A stretch of DNA of 13,477 nt from JBFLVQ01 sp040758525 (GCA_040758525.1 JBFLVQ010000208.1:1-13477); one strand, 5' to 3'; numbered from the stretch's first letter, positions 1-6,983 are shown. The notes: generated from the letters alone by a model not told the origin. Translations and numbers: made by a program.

Positions 1-62
1 TCGTAACTAAATCGATCCTAGCTTCTCTATCCATCCCAGAAGAGGTCTAGACAAAGCAATTG

Positions 63-347
63 CTATCGTTGGCGATTACCTTTGAAGCGGTCAACAGATT
101 GAATTCTGCTCGTCAACTTTGGAGTAGTAAGCACTATAGTCTCATGCTCAAGCTGTGAACAGATCTGACGGATAAGATAAAGATACTGTTCTTCTTTAAT
201 TTCCCCTGTAAGAAAGAGTCTGTGTATGGCCAGCGCCTCATCGCGTCTGTTCTTAGATAGATTGTAGAAATGTTCACGACAAATATTTATATCTCGATAT
301 TTGTCGTTATTACAGTCTTTTACTAAGCAATAAAGGTGTTCAGGCAT
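63..347 (-). CDS. Small Cys-rich hypothetical protein with a zinc-finger-like N-terminus
   Basis: A 94-residue protein I cannot assign to a named family. The N-terminus carries C7-x4-C12-x10-C23-x2-H26, a spacing seen in short zinc-binding modules of many small bacterial and phage proteins (C-x4-C, a short basic stretch, then C-x2-H). The rest (about 30-94) is charged and probably helical, with a basic C-terminus (KGNRQR). There is no signal peptide or membrane segment, so it is probably cytoplasmic, and nucleic-acid binding is possible but not shown. The ATG at 345-347 has only a weak purine stretch upstream (GGTAAGGT on the minus strand). It stands alone, divergent from the hydrolase gene at 666. 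The metal-ligand pattern argues that it is a real gene, but with no neighbours in an operon its role is open. Confidence 0.55.
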   Translation of the reverse strand: MPEHLYCLVKDCNNDKYRDINICREHFYNLSKNRRDEALAIHRLFLTGEIKEEQYLYLIRQICSQLEHETIVLTTPKLTSRIQSVDRFKGNRQR

Positions 348-665
348 ACCTTACCATGACTTTACTGAATATACTAAACGAGGATATAGCCATACATACA
401 AAGATCCATTGGGAAAAGTTTCAAGAAATTATCGTGATCCAGGTAGGTCAAGGATATCGCCTGGTAAGGGAAAAGCGAAAAATAATTAGTGAGTAGTGTT
501 ACAGTATGAATGTAGTAGCTCCCGTAGTTTTGCCCTCCTTATTAAAACTCGCCGAGCTTACCCACTATTTTACGAACAAATTCACCCCAATTCCGTAAGA
601 TGATGTTAATAGGACCAATATCACTCATGCTAATACACAAATTGAATAGACCCACAGGTGATCGT
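348..665. other. Mostly non-coding gap before the dienelactone hydrolase gene
   Basis: Apart from the doubtful small ORF at 356-496, this stretch holds a 30-codon ORF (506-598) without a ribosome binding site and the unlikely upstream extension of the hydrolase frame from 600. I found no convincing promoter or terminator. A promoter for the 666-1849 unit presumably lies here. Confidence 0.4.
356..496 (+). CDS. Possible 46-residue small ORF, divergent from the Cys-rich gene
   Basis: ATG at 356-358 and TAG at 494-496 give a 46-residue basic peptide with a plausible amphipathic composition (it includes IHTKIHWEKFQEII and a basic tail REKRKIISE). I recognise no family. There is no good Shine-Dalgarno sequence, and the ATG sits only 8 nt from the start codon of the opposite-strand gene at 347, so the two would share an extremely short divergent region. 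It could be a gene fragment or chance. Confidence 0.2.
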   Translation: MTLLNILNEDIAIHTKIHWEKFQEIIVIQVGQGYRLVREKRKIISE

Positions 666-1388
666 ATGCAGATCGAACAGAGAGAAGTGATGATTCCTAC
701 CCATGACGGGCAAATGCCAGCATTCTTCTGTAATCCTGCTGAGCCTGTTCACAAACCTGCCATCTTACTATTAATGGAAGCCTTTGGTGTAACACAACAC
801 ATACGAGATGTAGCACTCCGTATTGCCAACGAAGGTTATATGGTTCTTACACCAGATCTATATTATCGTGAGCTACCAAATAACAAATTCGCATACAACG
901 AGGTTGAGCAAGCAATGGCGATGATGTATCGCCTCAATTTTGGCAAGCCAATGGAGGATGACATTAGCGCGGCATTGTCTTATCTTAAGTCACAACCAGA
1001 TGTGTACTCAGATAGGATCGGGGTTACTGGGTTCTGCTTGGGTGGTGGCTTAACCTTTTTTACTGCTTGTAAGCTATCAGTTGAGATTGCGGCAGCGGCT
1101 CCCTTCTACGGTATGGTTGCAAATGAGTGGATCGATGCAGTGAAAGAGGTCTCTGTACCTATATACTTGTTCTTCGGTGGTCTTGATCCATTTATTCCAC
1201 TTGAACGCGTTAAACAGGTTGAGTCTCGATTCAAAGAGCTTGGCAAAGAGTATCAGTTGAAGGTTTATCCAGATGCCGATCATGGTTTTTTTTGTCATGA
1301 GCGTTCTTCTTACAACCGCTTAGCAGCCGAAGATGCTTGGCATGAACTCACACAATTCTTTTATAAATATTTGCAGTCTATAAGGTAG
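666..1388 (+). CDS. Dienelactone hydrolase family protein (alpha/beta hydrolase)
   Basis: A 240-residue cytoplasmic alpha/beta hydrolase of the dienelactone hydrolase family. The classical member opens the lactone ring of 4-carboxymethylenebut-2-en-4-olide in chlorocatechol breakdown, but many relatives act on other esters or lactones, so the substrate is unknown. Seen in the sequence: the nucleophile C124 in GFCLGGG, D174 in GGLDPFIP and H206 in DADHGFF form the expected Cys-Asp-His triad, and E38 in LLLMEAFG matches the glutamate that contacts the cysteine in family members. Length and spacing are normal for the family. I chose ATG 666 because AGGTGAT at 656-662 is a good ribosome binding site and the protein then begins with the usual family N-terminus. 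The frame opens at 600, but those 22 residues look unconserved and have no binding site. The next gene starts 17 nt downstream, probably in the same transcript. Confidence 0.9.
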   Translation: MQIEQREVMIPTHDGQMPAFFCNPAEPVHKPAILLLMEAFGVTQHIRDVALRIANEGYMVLTPDLYYRELPNNKFAYNEVEQAMAMMYRLNFGKPMEDDISAALSYLKSQPDVYSDRIGVTGFCLGGGLTFFTACKLSVEIAAAAPFYGMVANEWIDAVKEVSVPIYLFFGGLDPFIPLERVKQVESRFKELGKEYQLKVYPDADHGFFCHERSSYNRLAAEDAWHELTQFFYKYLQSIR

Positions 1389-1405
1389 AACGATGCAATA
1401 TCTGT

Positions 1406-1849
1406 ATGACAAAACTGGAAATTAAAACTGAATCATTACCAAAACGTTGTGAAATATGTCATCAAGCAGATCAATTCGATCCGCAGAAGAATGTTTGTAT
1501 TCGCTGCGCTAAGTTAAACACTGAACAACTTAGAAATAAGCCTTATACTTGTATTACAATAGATAGTTTATTGAAAAACCTTGAACAACATCGTATTACC
1601 TTTGTAACCATTCCTGCTTTAATATTAGCATTGGCATTATGTTGGATTATAAATCTCCGATTTGGCGTATTTGAACTAACAATAAGTATAGTTGTCTGCT
1701 TGGTTGTAGTACCAACAGTCATCAAATCAGTATTACAACAATTGACAAACTTGAAGAAGTGTCCTTTTTGCAGCGCATTAATAAACAAACAACTTAAAAA
1801 GTGTAACTATTGCAATAGCTCAATTGAAAATATATCTATAGAGAAATGA
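1406..1849 (+). CDS. Membrane protein with two zinc ribbons flanking two membrane segments
   Basis: A 147-residue protein of unknown function. In order: a four-cysteine zinc ribbon (C15, C18, C31, C34: CEIC and CIRC), a short linker, two hydrophobic helices (about 64-84 and 88-106), and a second four-cysteine ribbon (C119, C122, C133, C136: CPFC and CNYC) near the C-terminus. With only a short loop between the helices, both ribbons should face the same side, presumably the cytoplasm. Zinc ribbons next to membrane helices are common in small bacterial proteins, but this says little about the task. The gene follows the hydrolase by 17 nt on the same strand and is probably co-transcribed. The ATG at 1406 lacks a strong ribosome binding site, which would fit translational coupling. 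The eight cysteines in two clean knuckle pairs make a chance ORF unlikely. Confidence 0.75.
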   Translation: MTKLEIKTESLPKRCEICHQADQFDPQKNVCIRCAKLNTEQLRNKPYTCITIDSLLKNLEQHRITFVTIPALILALALCWIINLRFGVFELTISIVVCLVVVPTVIKSVLQQLTNLKKCPFCSALINKQLKKCNYCNSSIENISIEK

Positions 1850-1863
1850 TATTTTGCGATAAC

Positions 1864-1893
1864 TTGAACGTCTGCCTAATGTTCTTATATAAG
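1864..1893 (+). promoter_or_regulatory. Candidate sigma-70-type promoter in front of a structured non-coding stretch
   Basis: TTGAAC (1864-1869), an 18-nt spacer and TATAAG (1888-1893) match the vegetative consensus at 4 of 6 and 5 of 6 positions. The start point would be near 1900. No ORF with a ribosome binding site follows; instead there are inverted repeats and a terminator. The match was found by eye in AT-rich DNA and may be chance. Confidence 0.35.
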
Positions 1894-1899
1894 TTAGTT

Positions 1900-2050
1900 G
1901 CTGTGATTATGCAGTCTTGCTAGGTACTAGAACACTTCACCGATTGGCTAATCATTAGCATTGTGTTAAGTTCTAGTTGTTAACAATTCTTTGAACTACT
2001 TAGTCTGCTTAGTACGCCGAGTGATAAATTATTATCACCCGGCTTTTTTT
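1900..2050 (+). ncRNA. Candidate small RNA or structured 3' UTR ending in an intrinsic terminator
   Basis: The roughly 150 nt between the candidate promoter (1864-1893) and the terminator (2016-2050) contain no credible ORF but are dense in inverted repeats. ACTAGAAC (1926-1933) pairs with GTTCTAGT (1970-1977). AACAC (1931-1935) can instead pair with GTGTT (1963-1967). GCTAAT (1947-1952) and ATTAGC (1954-1959) lie nested inside, and TTGTTAACAA (1977-1986) is a perfect palindrome. Together with the terminator this is what an independently transcribed sRNA would look like. The alternative is a long structured 3' UTR of the 666-1849 transcript. I recognise no known RNA family. Confidence 0.35.
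2016..2050 (+). terminator. Rho-independent terminator
   Basis: GCCGAGTGATAA (2016-2027), loop ATTA, and TTATCACCCGGC (2032-2043) form a stem of 11 pairs with one A-C mismatch, followed by seven T (2044-2050). There is no T run on the other side, so it works only for plus-strand transcripts. It lies 167 nt beyond the 1406-1849 gene, so it ends either that operon or the candidate small RNA. Confidence 0.88.
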
Positions 2051-2127
2051 GCCGTCGTCGATATCATCAGGTCGCTATTTGTTCTTGCTGACTACACCAT
2101 GATCTATAAGATCAGCAGCCTTGATTA

Positions 2128-2161
2128 GTAGTGGCAACAACTTTTATTGTTTTAATAACCT
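2128..2161 (-). repeat. Degenerate copy of the 5' end of the adjacent hydrolase pseudogene
   Basis: This 34-nt segment matches 2672-2705 (ribosome binding site, start codon and first codons of the pseudogene) at 28 of 34 positions in the same orientation, 544 nt away. On the minus strand it reads AGGTTATTAAAACA, then ATA AAA GTT GTT GCC ACT ACT, i.e. IKVVATT with the ATG changed to ATA. The intact copy reads MKVVATT. A few codons later it hits TGA. It looks like the relic of a second, tandem copy of the secreted hydrolase gene. The rest of 2051-2210 shows nothing else I can identify. Confidence 0.55.
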
Positions 2162-2210
2162 TTCTGCCCAAGCAGGTATTTGAACGTCTAACTTCTCACA
2201 CCTAGGTAGG

Positions 2211-2691
2211 TCAAGGCCAGAGTCTGCTACGACGTTTTACGGCATTAATTACTATACGGACAGCGTCGGTTACGATATCTGGCTCGTCAAGCTGTATATG
2301 ATGACCACTCTTTTTTGCCACAATCAGTTTGTTATTGCGTGAGAGATTAGTCAGCTCAACTTTCTGTTGCCTCTTCTCTTCATTGACCCGCTTCCACTCA
2401 TCGGCTGAAATACCTGGCGGAGAATTGCTGCCATCAGGCGACGACAACAGTACCACTAAAGGTATATCACCCAGTTGGTGTGGAATTTTAGCCCTCGCCG
2501 TGTAGATTGCTTGCAGTTCTTCCACCGAGAAGTCGGGGCCTGCGGCAGCACGCGGCGGGTTTGAGATGTAACCGGTACCCACCCACATCCACCATTCTGC
2601 CGGGCGGCGCATACACATGTTTATTATCTTTTTGTTGTGCGACAGCTACCAGTGATAGCAACAACATTTCTGTTGTTGCAACAACTTTCAT
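2211..2691 (-). pseudogene. Secreted alpha/beta hydrolase, broken by an internal deletion
   Basis: Two pieces of one gene lie in different frames. From ATG 2691 (GAGG about 11 nt upstream) comes a signal peptide (KVVATTEMLLLSLVAVAQQ, probable cut after AVA) and then PPGRMVDVGGYRLHL, the usual opening of a family of exported alpha/beta hydrolases. About 40 codons in, this frame loses any resemblance. The adjacent frame then supplies the C-terminal part: FSVEELQAIYTARAKIPHQL, LGDIPLVVLL, and the catalytic-histidine region KKSGHHIQLDEPDIV, ending at TGA 2211-2213. The middle portion with the nucleophile GxSxG, roughly half of a normal 300-plus-residue protein, is missing. The join lies at about 2545-2580. 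Without a nucleophile neither fragment can be an active hydrolase. The gene follows the receptor gene by 116 nt on the same strand. Confidence 0.75.
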
Positions 2692-2807
2692 AGATTTATT
2701 AACCTCATACCTATGGATTAAAGAAAGCTAGCTAATAAGAAACTTATCTGCCAGAATTGCCTATAAGATGAGAAAAATAACAGATCATAGATAGGAATGG
2801 TATGTGG

Positions 2808-5800
2808 TTAAAAAATTAACTTGAGGCCAAACTGGATACTGCGTGTGCCTCCAGAATTTTCATTAACATCAGCAAAGCCAACTCCAGCATCATCAATGAA
2901 TGGATCAGGCACACCTTTGTTGGGATGATTGAAGACATTGAAGAATTCAACCCGAAACTGCATCTTCAAATTTTCACTAAGCTGAAGATTCTTGAAGATC
3001 CCGAAATTACCTATTGAGGTATTATCCCCTCTAAATGTGTTACGACCTACATTCCCATAAGGACGCCCTAGACGATGAGCACTCTCCTGTGTATTAACAA
3101 TAAAGCGTACATCATTGGGATTTACTGGCAATGGTCCTTGTGAACTCTGAGCATTAATAGAGTTTAACAGGAAGTAACCGGTGGGCGATAGACCCGTACC
3201 AAAGAGTATGTCAGCAGTAACATCATCAATAGCGACAGTAGTGATCGGGGCCTTTGAGTTACTTAAGAAAGGACGTAAGGTCTCGAATGAACCAGTAAAA
3301 GTTAGATTAAAAGTTGTGTCAGTATAGGGGCTACCAAAAAATATCTGTGTTGGGGTGTAATATTGTCCAGGTCGCGCAAAGTATGTTCCACTCAATTGGA
3401 AACCACCTAGCAGTTTACCCATTATACCTTTCTGCTCACGGAACGCAGGAATATCATAAGTAAAGCTAAGCGCAAAATTATTACGTACATCATAGGCGCC
3501 TAATGCTCGTTCACCATTGCTGGTATTAAATGGGTCTTGGGCAAAGTCAATAGTTGAGCCACCACCAAATGTGCTAAAGATCTCCGAAGCATTATCGATC
3601 TGTTTAGAGAATGTGTACGCTACGCTGAAGGTAAGCTCTCTTGCAACACTTACATTAAGGCTGGTCTGTAACGAATGATAGATCGAGGAAGCCCCATTAA
3701 TACGACGACGATCTAAACCTTCCTCTGCAATCAAACGACCATTAGCTGATGGTCGTATACCGGCTGGAACAAATTGCGGGAAATCTTGAAACAGACTATC
3801 AAAACGTGGATTAGTATTAATTGATTGAAACTGACCAACAGAGTGTGTACCAACATAGCGAGCTTCTACAATTGCATTATTACCCAATAATCGTTGTAGA
3901 CCAAAAGAGAATTGCTGGGTATAAGGCGAATGTAGATCTTTCGCTACTGTGGTACGGTTTAACACACGAGGATCAAGTCTACCTAAAGGTAGGCGTGTTA
4001 ATAATGCGGCACGCACCCCTGGACCACTAGGATCAGCAGGAAGAAGTTTGGGTACGCCTGTGATGGTTGCTGCTAATAAGGCTGGTGAGCCAGTAGCAAC
4101 ATTAATAAGAATGTTATAGAACGTCAGATCGTAAGAGATCGCATAACCGCCACGCAGTACGGTTCTGTTCTCACCAAAGATAGCTTTGGCAAAATTGGGT
4201 GTATAAGCAAAACCAATACGTGGGGCAAAATTGTTGTTATCACTCTTAATCCTTGGAAAAATACGTAACTCAAGGGGAAGAGCGGTATTAAATATTGCCG
4301 TAGCAGCATCAGCTTCACGACGAGTGGTAATCCTATTGAGAAGATTAATCGGCTGACCACTATTTTCATAACGAACACCCAGGTTAAGTGTAAGGTTATT
4401 GCCTAGACGTAGGTTATCCTGAAAGAAGTAGGATTGATCTAGCTCACGAAAATTAAGAATCTTATTTCCTACACTTATTGTTGCTGAAGTGGGATTATTG
4501 TCAGCAAATCGAGCCAAGTTGCTAAATCTAAAGCTACCATTCTGATTAGGTAAGAAATTAGAATCGGTTAAGCGTAACTTAATATCTAATCCAGTCTTTA
4601 TTGAATGACGCCCTGCCGTAAGAGAAAAATTGTTGATAAGTTGATAGTTATCATTAATACGGCCTTGTGGCAGACTAGATAGCGGGCCTAAACCAATAAA
4701 ACCAGCTATACCGGTAACACTAGTAATAGCCTGCTCAGCTTTATCAGCGCTAGGTAGATTGCCATTCTTACTGCCGCCAAACTCTATGCGTTGACGACTG
4801 TAATTAAGGTTCAATTCGTTGATGGCGTTCGCTGATAGTTGATAGATTATGCTAGTGCCTAGTTGTTGGCTAAGTGATGCTACATCACCAACAAAACCAT
4901 TGGAAGAATTGCCAATTTTATTACCGGTTTCCGACTTCTGGTAAATATAGCGGCTGTTAATACGCAATTTATCACTCCAGTTAACATCGATACGACCGCT
5001 AAAAAGATTCTCTTCAAAAGGTGATGGTATATTTCGTTGAATGGCGCCAAATTCAACTGGCACACCCTTTATTTGAATCATACGAGTAGGCACATCCGGT
5101 TGGATAATGGGATTACCGATCGGTTGATTGAATGGAGCGGCTACTTTAAGTAGATTAGCGATATTTGCATCTACCACCTTAATTAAGGTTTGTAGTCCTG
5201 TTGGTGTTGGTGTTAAGGCATTTGCGCCTGACTGTACAAACCGAGTTTGCGCTTGGCGCTCTCCTTGATAGCTAAGAAAAAAGAAAGCTCGGTCCTTCTT
5301 TAGCGGACCACTTAAGGTAAACCCGAAAATGTTACTAAGCAGTGGATCAGCCTCTTTCTTACCACTACGACGCTCAAGTGTATCAAGTGTATCAAAGAGT
5401 TTACGGTTACGATAAAAGTAGGAACCTGTACCATGAATGGTGTTTGTGCCACCTTTAGTAATAATATTGACAATCGCGCTCCCAGCCTGACCATATTCGG
5501 CAGAGAAATTGTTAGTAATAATTTGAAACTCTTGCACTAGCTCTGGATTATCAATTTTTACCGCTGGCCCGGTTAAAATAATATCATTGTTATCCTGACC
5601 ATCGATGGTGAAATTATTAGAACGCCCGCGTCCACCATTAGATGAGATTTGTGTGCCATTATCGGTACTAGAAGTGACATCACCAGTAGAAACCACACCC
5701 GGAGTAAGCAGTGCCAATCCATCGATACCACCACCGGCAAGGTTGGGTAAATCGACTACTCTATTAGTATCAAAATTGGCTGAAATCTGCGCACTTTCAG

Positions 5801-6266
5801 ATTCAATAACAACATCGCCAGCCATTACAATAATAACCTGATCTTGCGCATCAGCAACTTCCATTACAACATCCAGACCAATCTCGACTCCTAATTTCAC
5901 ACTTACTTCTCTAACACGTGTTTTCTTAAAACCATCTATGGTAATGGTGACATTGTAAATGCCTGGTTGAAGTGTGGTGATACGAAAACGACCATTCTCA
6001 TCAGTAACAGTGGTAGTTTCAGAACCAGTATTGATATTTTTGACTGTAACCTCAGCACCACCAATGAGTGCTTTCTGTATATCGCTTACCTGCCCTTGTA
6101 TTCCACCTGTCGCGATCTGGCTATAAACCAACATCCCATTACTAACAATAACTATCAACGTAAACAGCATATATTTAATACCGGATAGAGTTTGATATTT
6201 CATACAAACCTCTAAATTAAAACCTTTTTCAGTATTAGTACTCAAGTATTTTTTATTCTTATTCAT
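2808..6266 (-). CDS. TonB-dependent receptor, Oar-like, with carboxypeptidase-regulatory-like domain
   Basis: A 1152-residue outer-membrane protein. It has an N-terminal signal sequence (hydrophobic 32-47, probable cut near VYSQ50), a carboxypeptidase-regulatory-like beta-sandwich (about 54-137: GGIQGQV, TDENGRFRITTLQPGIYNV), a plug domain (about 140-275, with NNFTIDGQDNND at 217-228 and SAEYGQAGSAIVNIITKGG at 255-273), then a long beta-barrel ending in phenylalanine, the usual signal for barrel assembly. This is the Oar-like architecture that is greatly expanded in acidobacteria. The ligand is unknown; glycans or peptides are often proposed. Start ATG 6266 has an excellent ribosome binding site (AAGGAGG at 6271-6277, spacing 4). 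M22 (6203), with GAGG upstream, would give a more standard signal peptide, so the first 21 residues are uncertain. The gene is intact and probably monocistronic, unless the hydrolase remnant downstream was once co-transcribed. Confidence 0.93.
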   Translation of the reverse strand: MNKNKKYLSTNTEKGFNLEVCMKYQTLSGIKYMLFTLIVIVSNGMLVYSQIATGGIQGQVSDIQKALIGGAEVTVKNINTGSETTTVTDENGRFRITTLQPGIYNVTITIDGFKKTRVREVSVKLGVEIGLDVVMEVADAQDQVIIVMAGDVVIESESAQISANFDTNRVVDLPNLAGGGIDGLALLTPGVVSTGDVTSSTDNGTQISSNGGRGRSNNFTIDGQDNNDIILTGPAVKIDNPELVQEFQIITNNFSAEYGQAGSAIVNIITKGGTNTIHGTGSYFYRNRKLFDTLDTLERRSGKKEADPLLSNIFGFTLSGPLKKDRAFFFLSYQGERQAQTRFVQSGANALTPTPTGLQTLIKVVDANIANLLKVAAPFNQPIGNPIIQPDVPTRMIQIKGVPVEFGAIQRNIPSPFEENLFSGRIDVNWSDKLRINSRYIYQKSETGNKIGNSSNGFVGDVASLSQQLGTSIIYQLSANAINELNLNYSRQRIEFGGSKNGNLPSADKAEQAITSVTGIAGFIGLGPLSSLPQGRINDNYQLINNFSLTAGRHSIKTGLDIKLRLTDSNFLPNQNGSFRFSNLARFADNNPTSATISVGNKILNFRELDQSYFFQDNLRLGNNLTLNLGVRYENSGQPINLLNRITTRREADAATAIFNTALPLELRIFPRIKSDNNNFAPRIGFAYTPNFAKAIFGENRTVLRGGYAISYDLTFYNILINVATGSPALLAATITGVPKLLPADPSGPGVRAALLTRLPLGRLDPRVLNRTTVAKDLHSPYTQQFSFGLQRLLGNNAIVEARYVGTHSVGQFQSINTNPRFDSLFQDFPQFVPAGIRPSANGRLIAEEGLDRRRINGASSIYHSLQTSLNVSVARELTFSVAYTFSKQIDNASEIFSTFGGGSTIDFAQDPFNTSNGERALGAYDVRNNFALSFTYDIPAFREQKGIMGKLLGGFQLSGTYFARPGQYYTPTQIFFGSPYTDTTFNLTFTGSFETLRPFLSNSKAPITTVAIDDVTADILFGTGLSPTGYFLLNSINAQSSQGPLPVNPNDVRFIVNTQESAHRLGRPYGNVGRNTFRGDNTSIGNFGIFKNLQLSENLKMQFRVEFFNVFNHPNKGVPDPFIDDAGVGFADVNENSGGTRSIQFGLKLIF

Positions 6267-6341
6267 GGTTCCTCCTTCTCGGCGACAGGTCGTAGAGGTG
6301 CTTGGTTATTGGTCTTGATGCCAACAACTGCATTACTGAAG

Positions 6342-6372
6342 CTGCATTTAGTCATCATATAGATAAATGCAG
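6342..6372 (-). promoter_or_regulatory. Inverted repeat with competing partner in the receptor leader
   Basis: CTGCATTTA (6342-6350) and TAAATGCAG (6364-6372) are perfect 9-nt inverted arms around a 13-nt loop. A second CTGCATT at 6328-6334 can replace the 6342-6350 arm, so a minus-strand transcript could fold in two mutually exclusive ways. It lies 76-106 nt before the receptor start codon and just downstream of a possible -10 box (TATAGT on the minus strand, 6376-6381; no good -35). It could be an operator or a leader hairpin. Confidence 0.35.
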
Positions 6373-6492
6373 AAAACTATAGAAAATTACATTTTAAATC
6401 CTGATTAAAAATACCATCACCATTCATCTCAAAATTTTATTGCTATTAATCTACTAGTATTTCTCTTTCTACTTAATAATTTGCAAAAACTG

Positions 6493-6516
6493 ATAGGAAT
6501 CCCTCATTATTCCTAT
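6493..6516. repeat. Eight-base inverted repeat in the divergent spacer
   Basis: ATAGGAAT (6493-6500) and ATTCCTAT (6509-6516) are perfect inverted arms separated by 8 nt. No T run follows on either strand, so it is not a terminator. The shape suits a dimeric regulator site, but nothing ties it to a known protein. Confidence 0.25.
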
Positions 6517-6723
6517 AACAAAGTTGAGAAAATATTTACCTGTGCAGATAAGATAGGTAGGTAGGGTAGCGTTTACCGCGGGCCAAAGTTAGCGTAGAAA
6601 GGAAGATAAAGACTACCCAACCAATAAGAAAGACTGTTCACGATAAAGTCACACAAAATCAGAATAAAGATCTAGATCGTATAGTGTAAGAAAAAAACAG
6701 GCGTATGGTCATGGTACCATTAC

Positions 6724-6753
6724 TTGATCTACAGAAAAGCTACGTGGTATATT
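6724..6753 (+). promoter_or_regulatory. Candidate promoter for the ECF sigma-factor gene
   Basis: TTGATC (6724-6729), an 18-nt spacer and TATATT (6748-6753) match the sigma-70 consensus at 4 of 6 and 5 of 6 positions. Transcription would start near 6760, inside the inverted repeat at 6755-6785, leaving a leader of about 220 nt before the sigma gene. A second TTGACT at 6926-6931 is closer to the gene but lacks a good -10. Confidence 0.4.
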
Positions 6754-6754
6754 A

Positions 6755-6785
6755 TTGAGTAACAAAATATAGCTTTATTGCTCAA
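6755..6785. promoter_or_regulatory. Twelve-base inverted repeat at the predicted start of transcription
   Basis: TTGAGTAACAAA (6755-6766) and TTTATTGCTCAA (6774-6785) pair over 12 positions with one G-T wobble and one mismatch around a 7-nt loop. Placed directly after the candidate -10 box, it could be an operator that blocks polymerase or a 5' hairpin on the sigma-factor mRNA. No T run follows, so it is not an intrinsic terminator. Confidence 0.45.
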
Positions 6786-6983
6786 CCTTAAGCAGCTTCA
6801 AACATCTGATTGTTCTTTTGATTAAAACAGGCTTGCTGCTACATCTCTCAGCGACAGCGCAATGGCAATGGTAGACATAAATCTTCATGCTAATAATAAT
6901 AGATCCATATAAGCGTTAGGTGAAGTTGACTGCTTTCGTCTTATTATTAATTTAAGCAACCACTATCTCTGTTGAGGTTTTTT

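Larger units (their letters stand above)
6267..6983. other. 717-nt divergent regulatory spacer between receptor and sigma-factor genes
   Basis: AT-rich and without a credible ORF. It contains the leader inverted repeat at 6342-6372, an inverted repeat at 6493-6516, a short GGTA tandem run near 6556-6565, two perfect 10-nt palindromes (GATCTAGATC at 6669-6678 and ATGGTACCAT at 6711-6720), a candidate plus-strand promoter at 6724-6753 and a 12-bp inverted repeat at 6755-6785. The remainder shows nothing I can name. The length and the number of symmetric sites suggest a control region for both genes. Confidence 0.5.

Noticed and set aside
441..453. 13-nt exact repeat AGGTAGGTCAAGG also at 2204-2216
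   Set aside because: A few exact 13-mers are expected by chance in a window this size, and the flanks show no further similarity.
529..545. Strong ribosome-binding-like AAGGAGG on the minus strand
   Set aside because: No start codon follows at a usable distance in any open frame.
506..598. 30-codon plus-strand ORF ending just before the 600 ATG
   Set aside because: It has no ribosome binding site, no recognisable motif, and a length expected by chance.
600..665. 22-residue N-terminal extension of the dienelactone hydrolase
   Set aside because: There is no ribosome binding site at 600, while ATG 666 has AGGTGAT and gives the usual family length and triad numbering.
1077..1298. Minus-strand 73-codon ORF inside the dienelactone hydrolase
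   Set aside because: It is antisense to conserved catalytic motifs and has no sign of its own coding function.
3821..5841. Several 60-84 codon ORFs on both strands inside the receptor gene
   Set aside because: They are shadows of the long receptor frame, with no ribosome binding sites or domain signatures.
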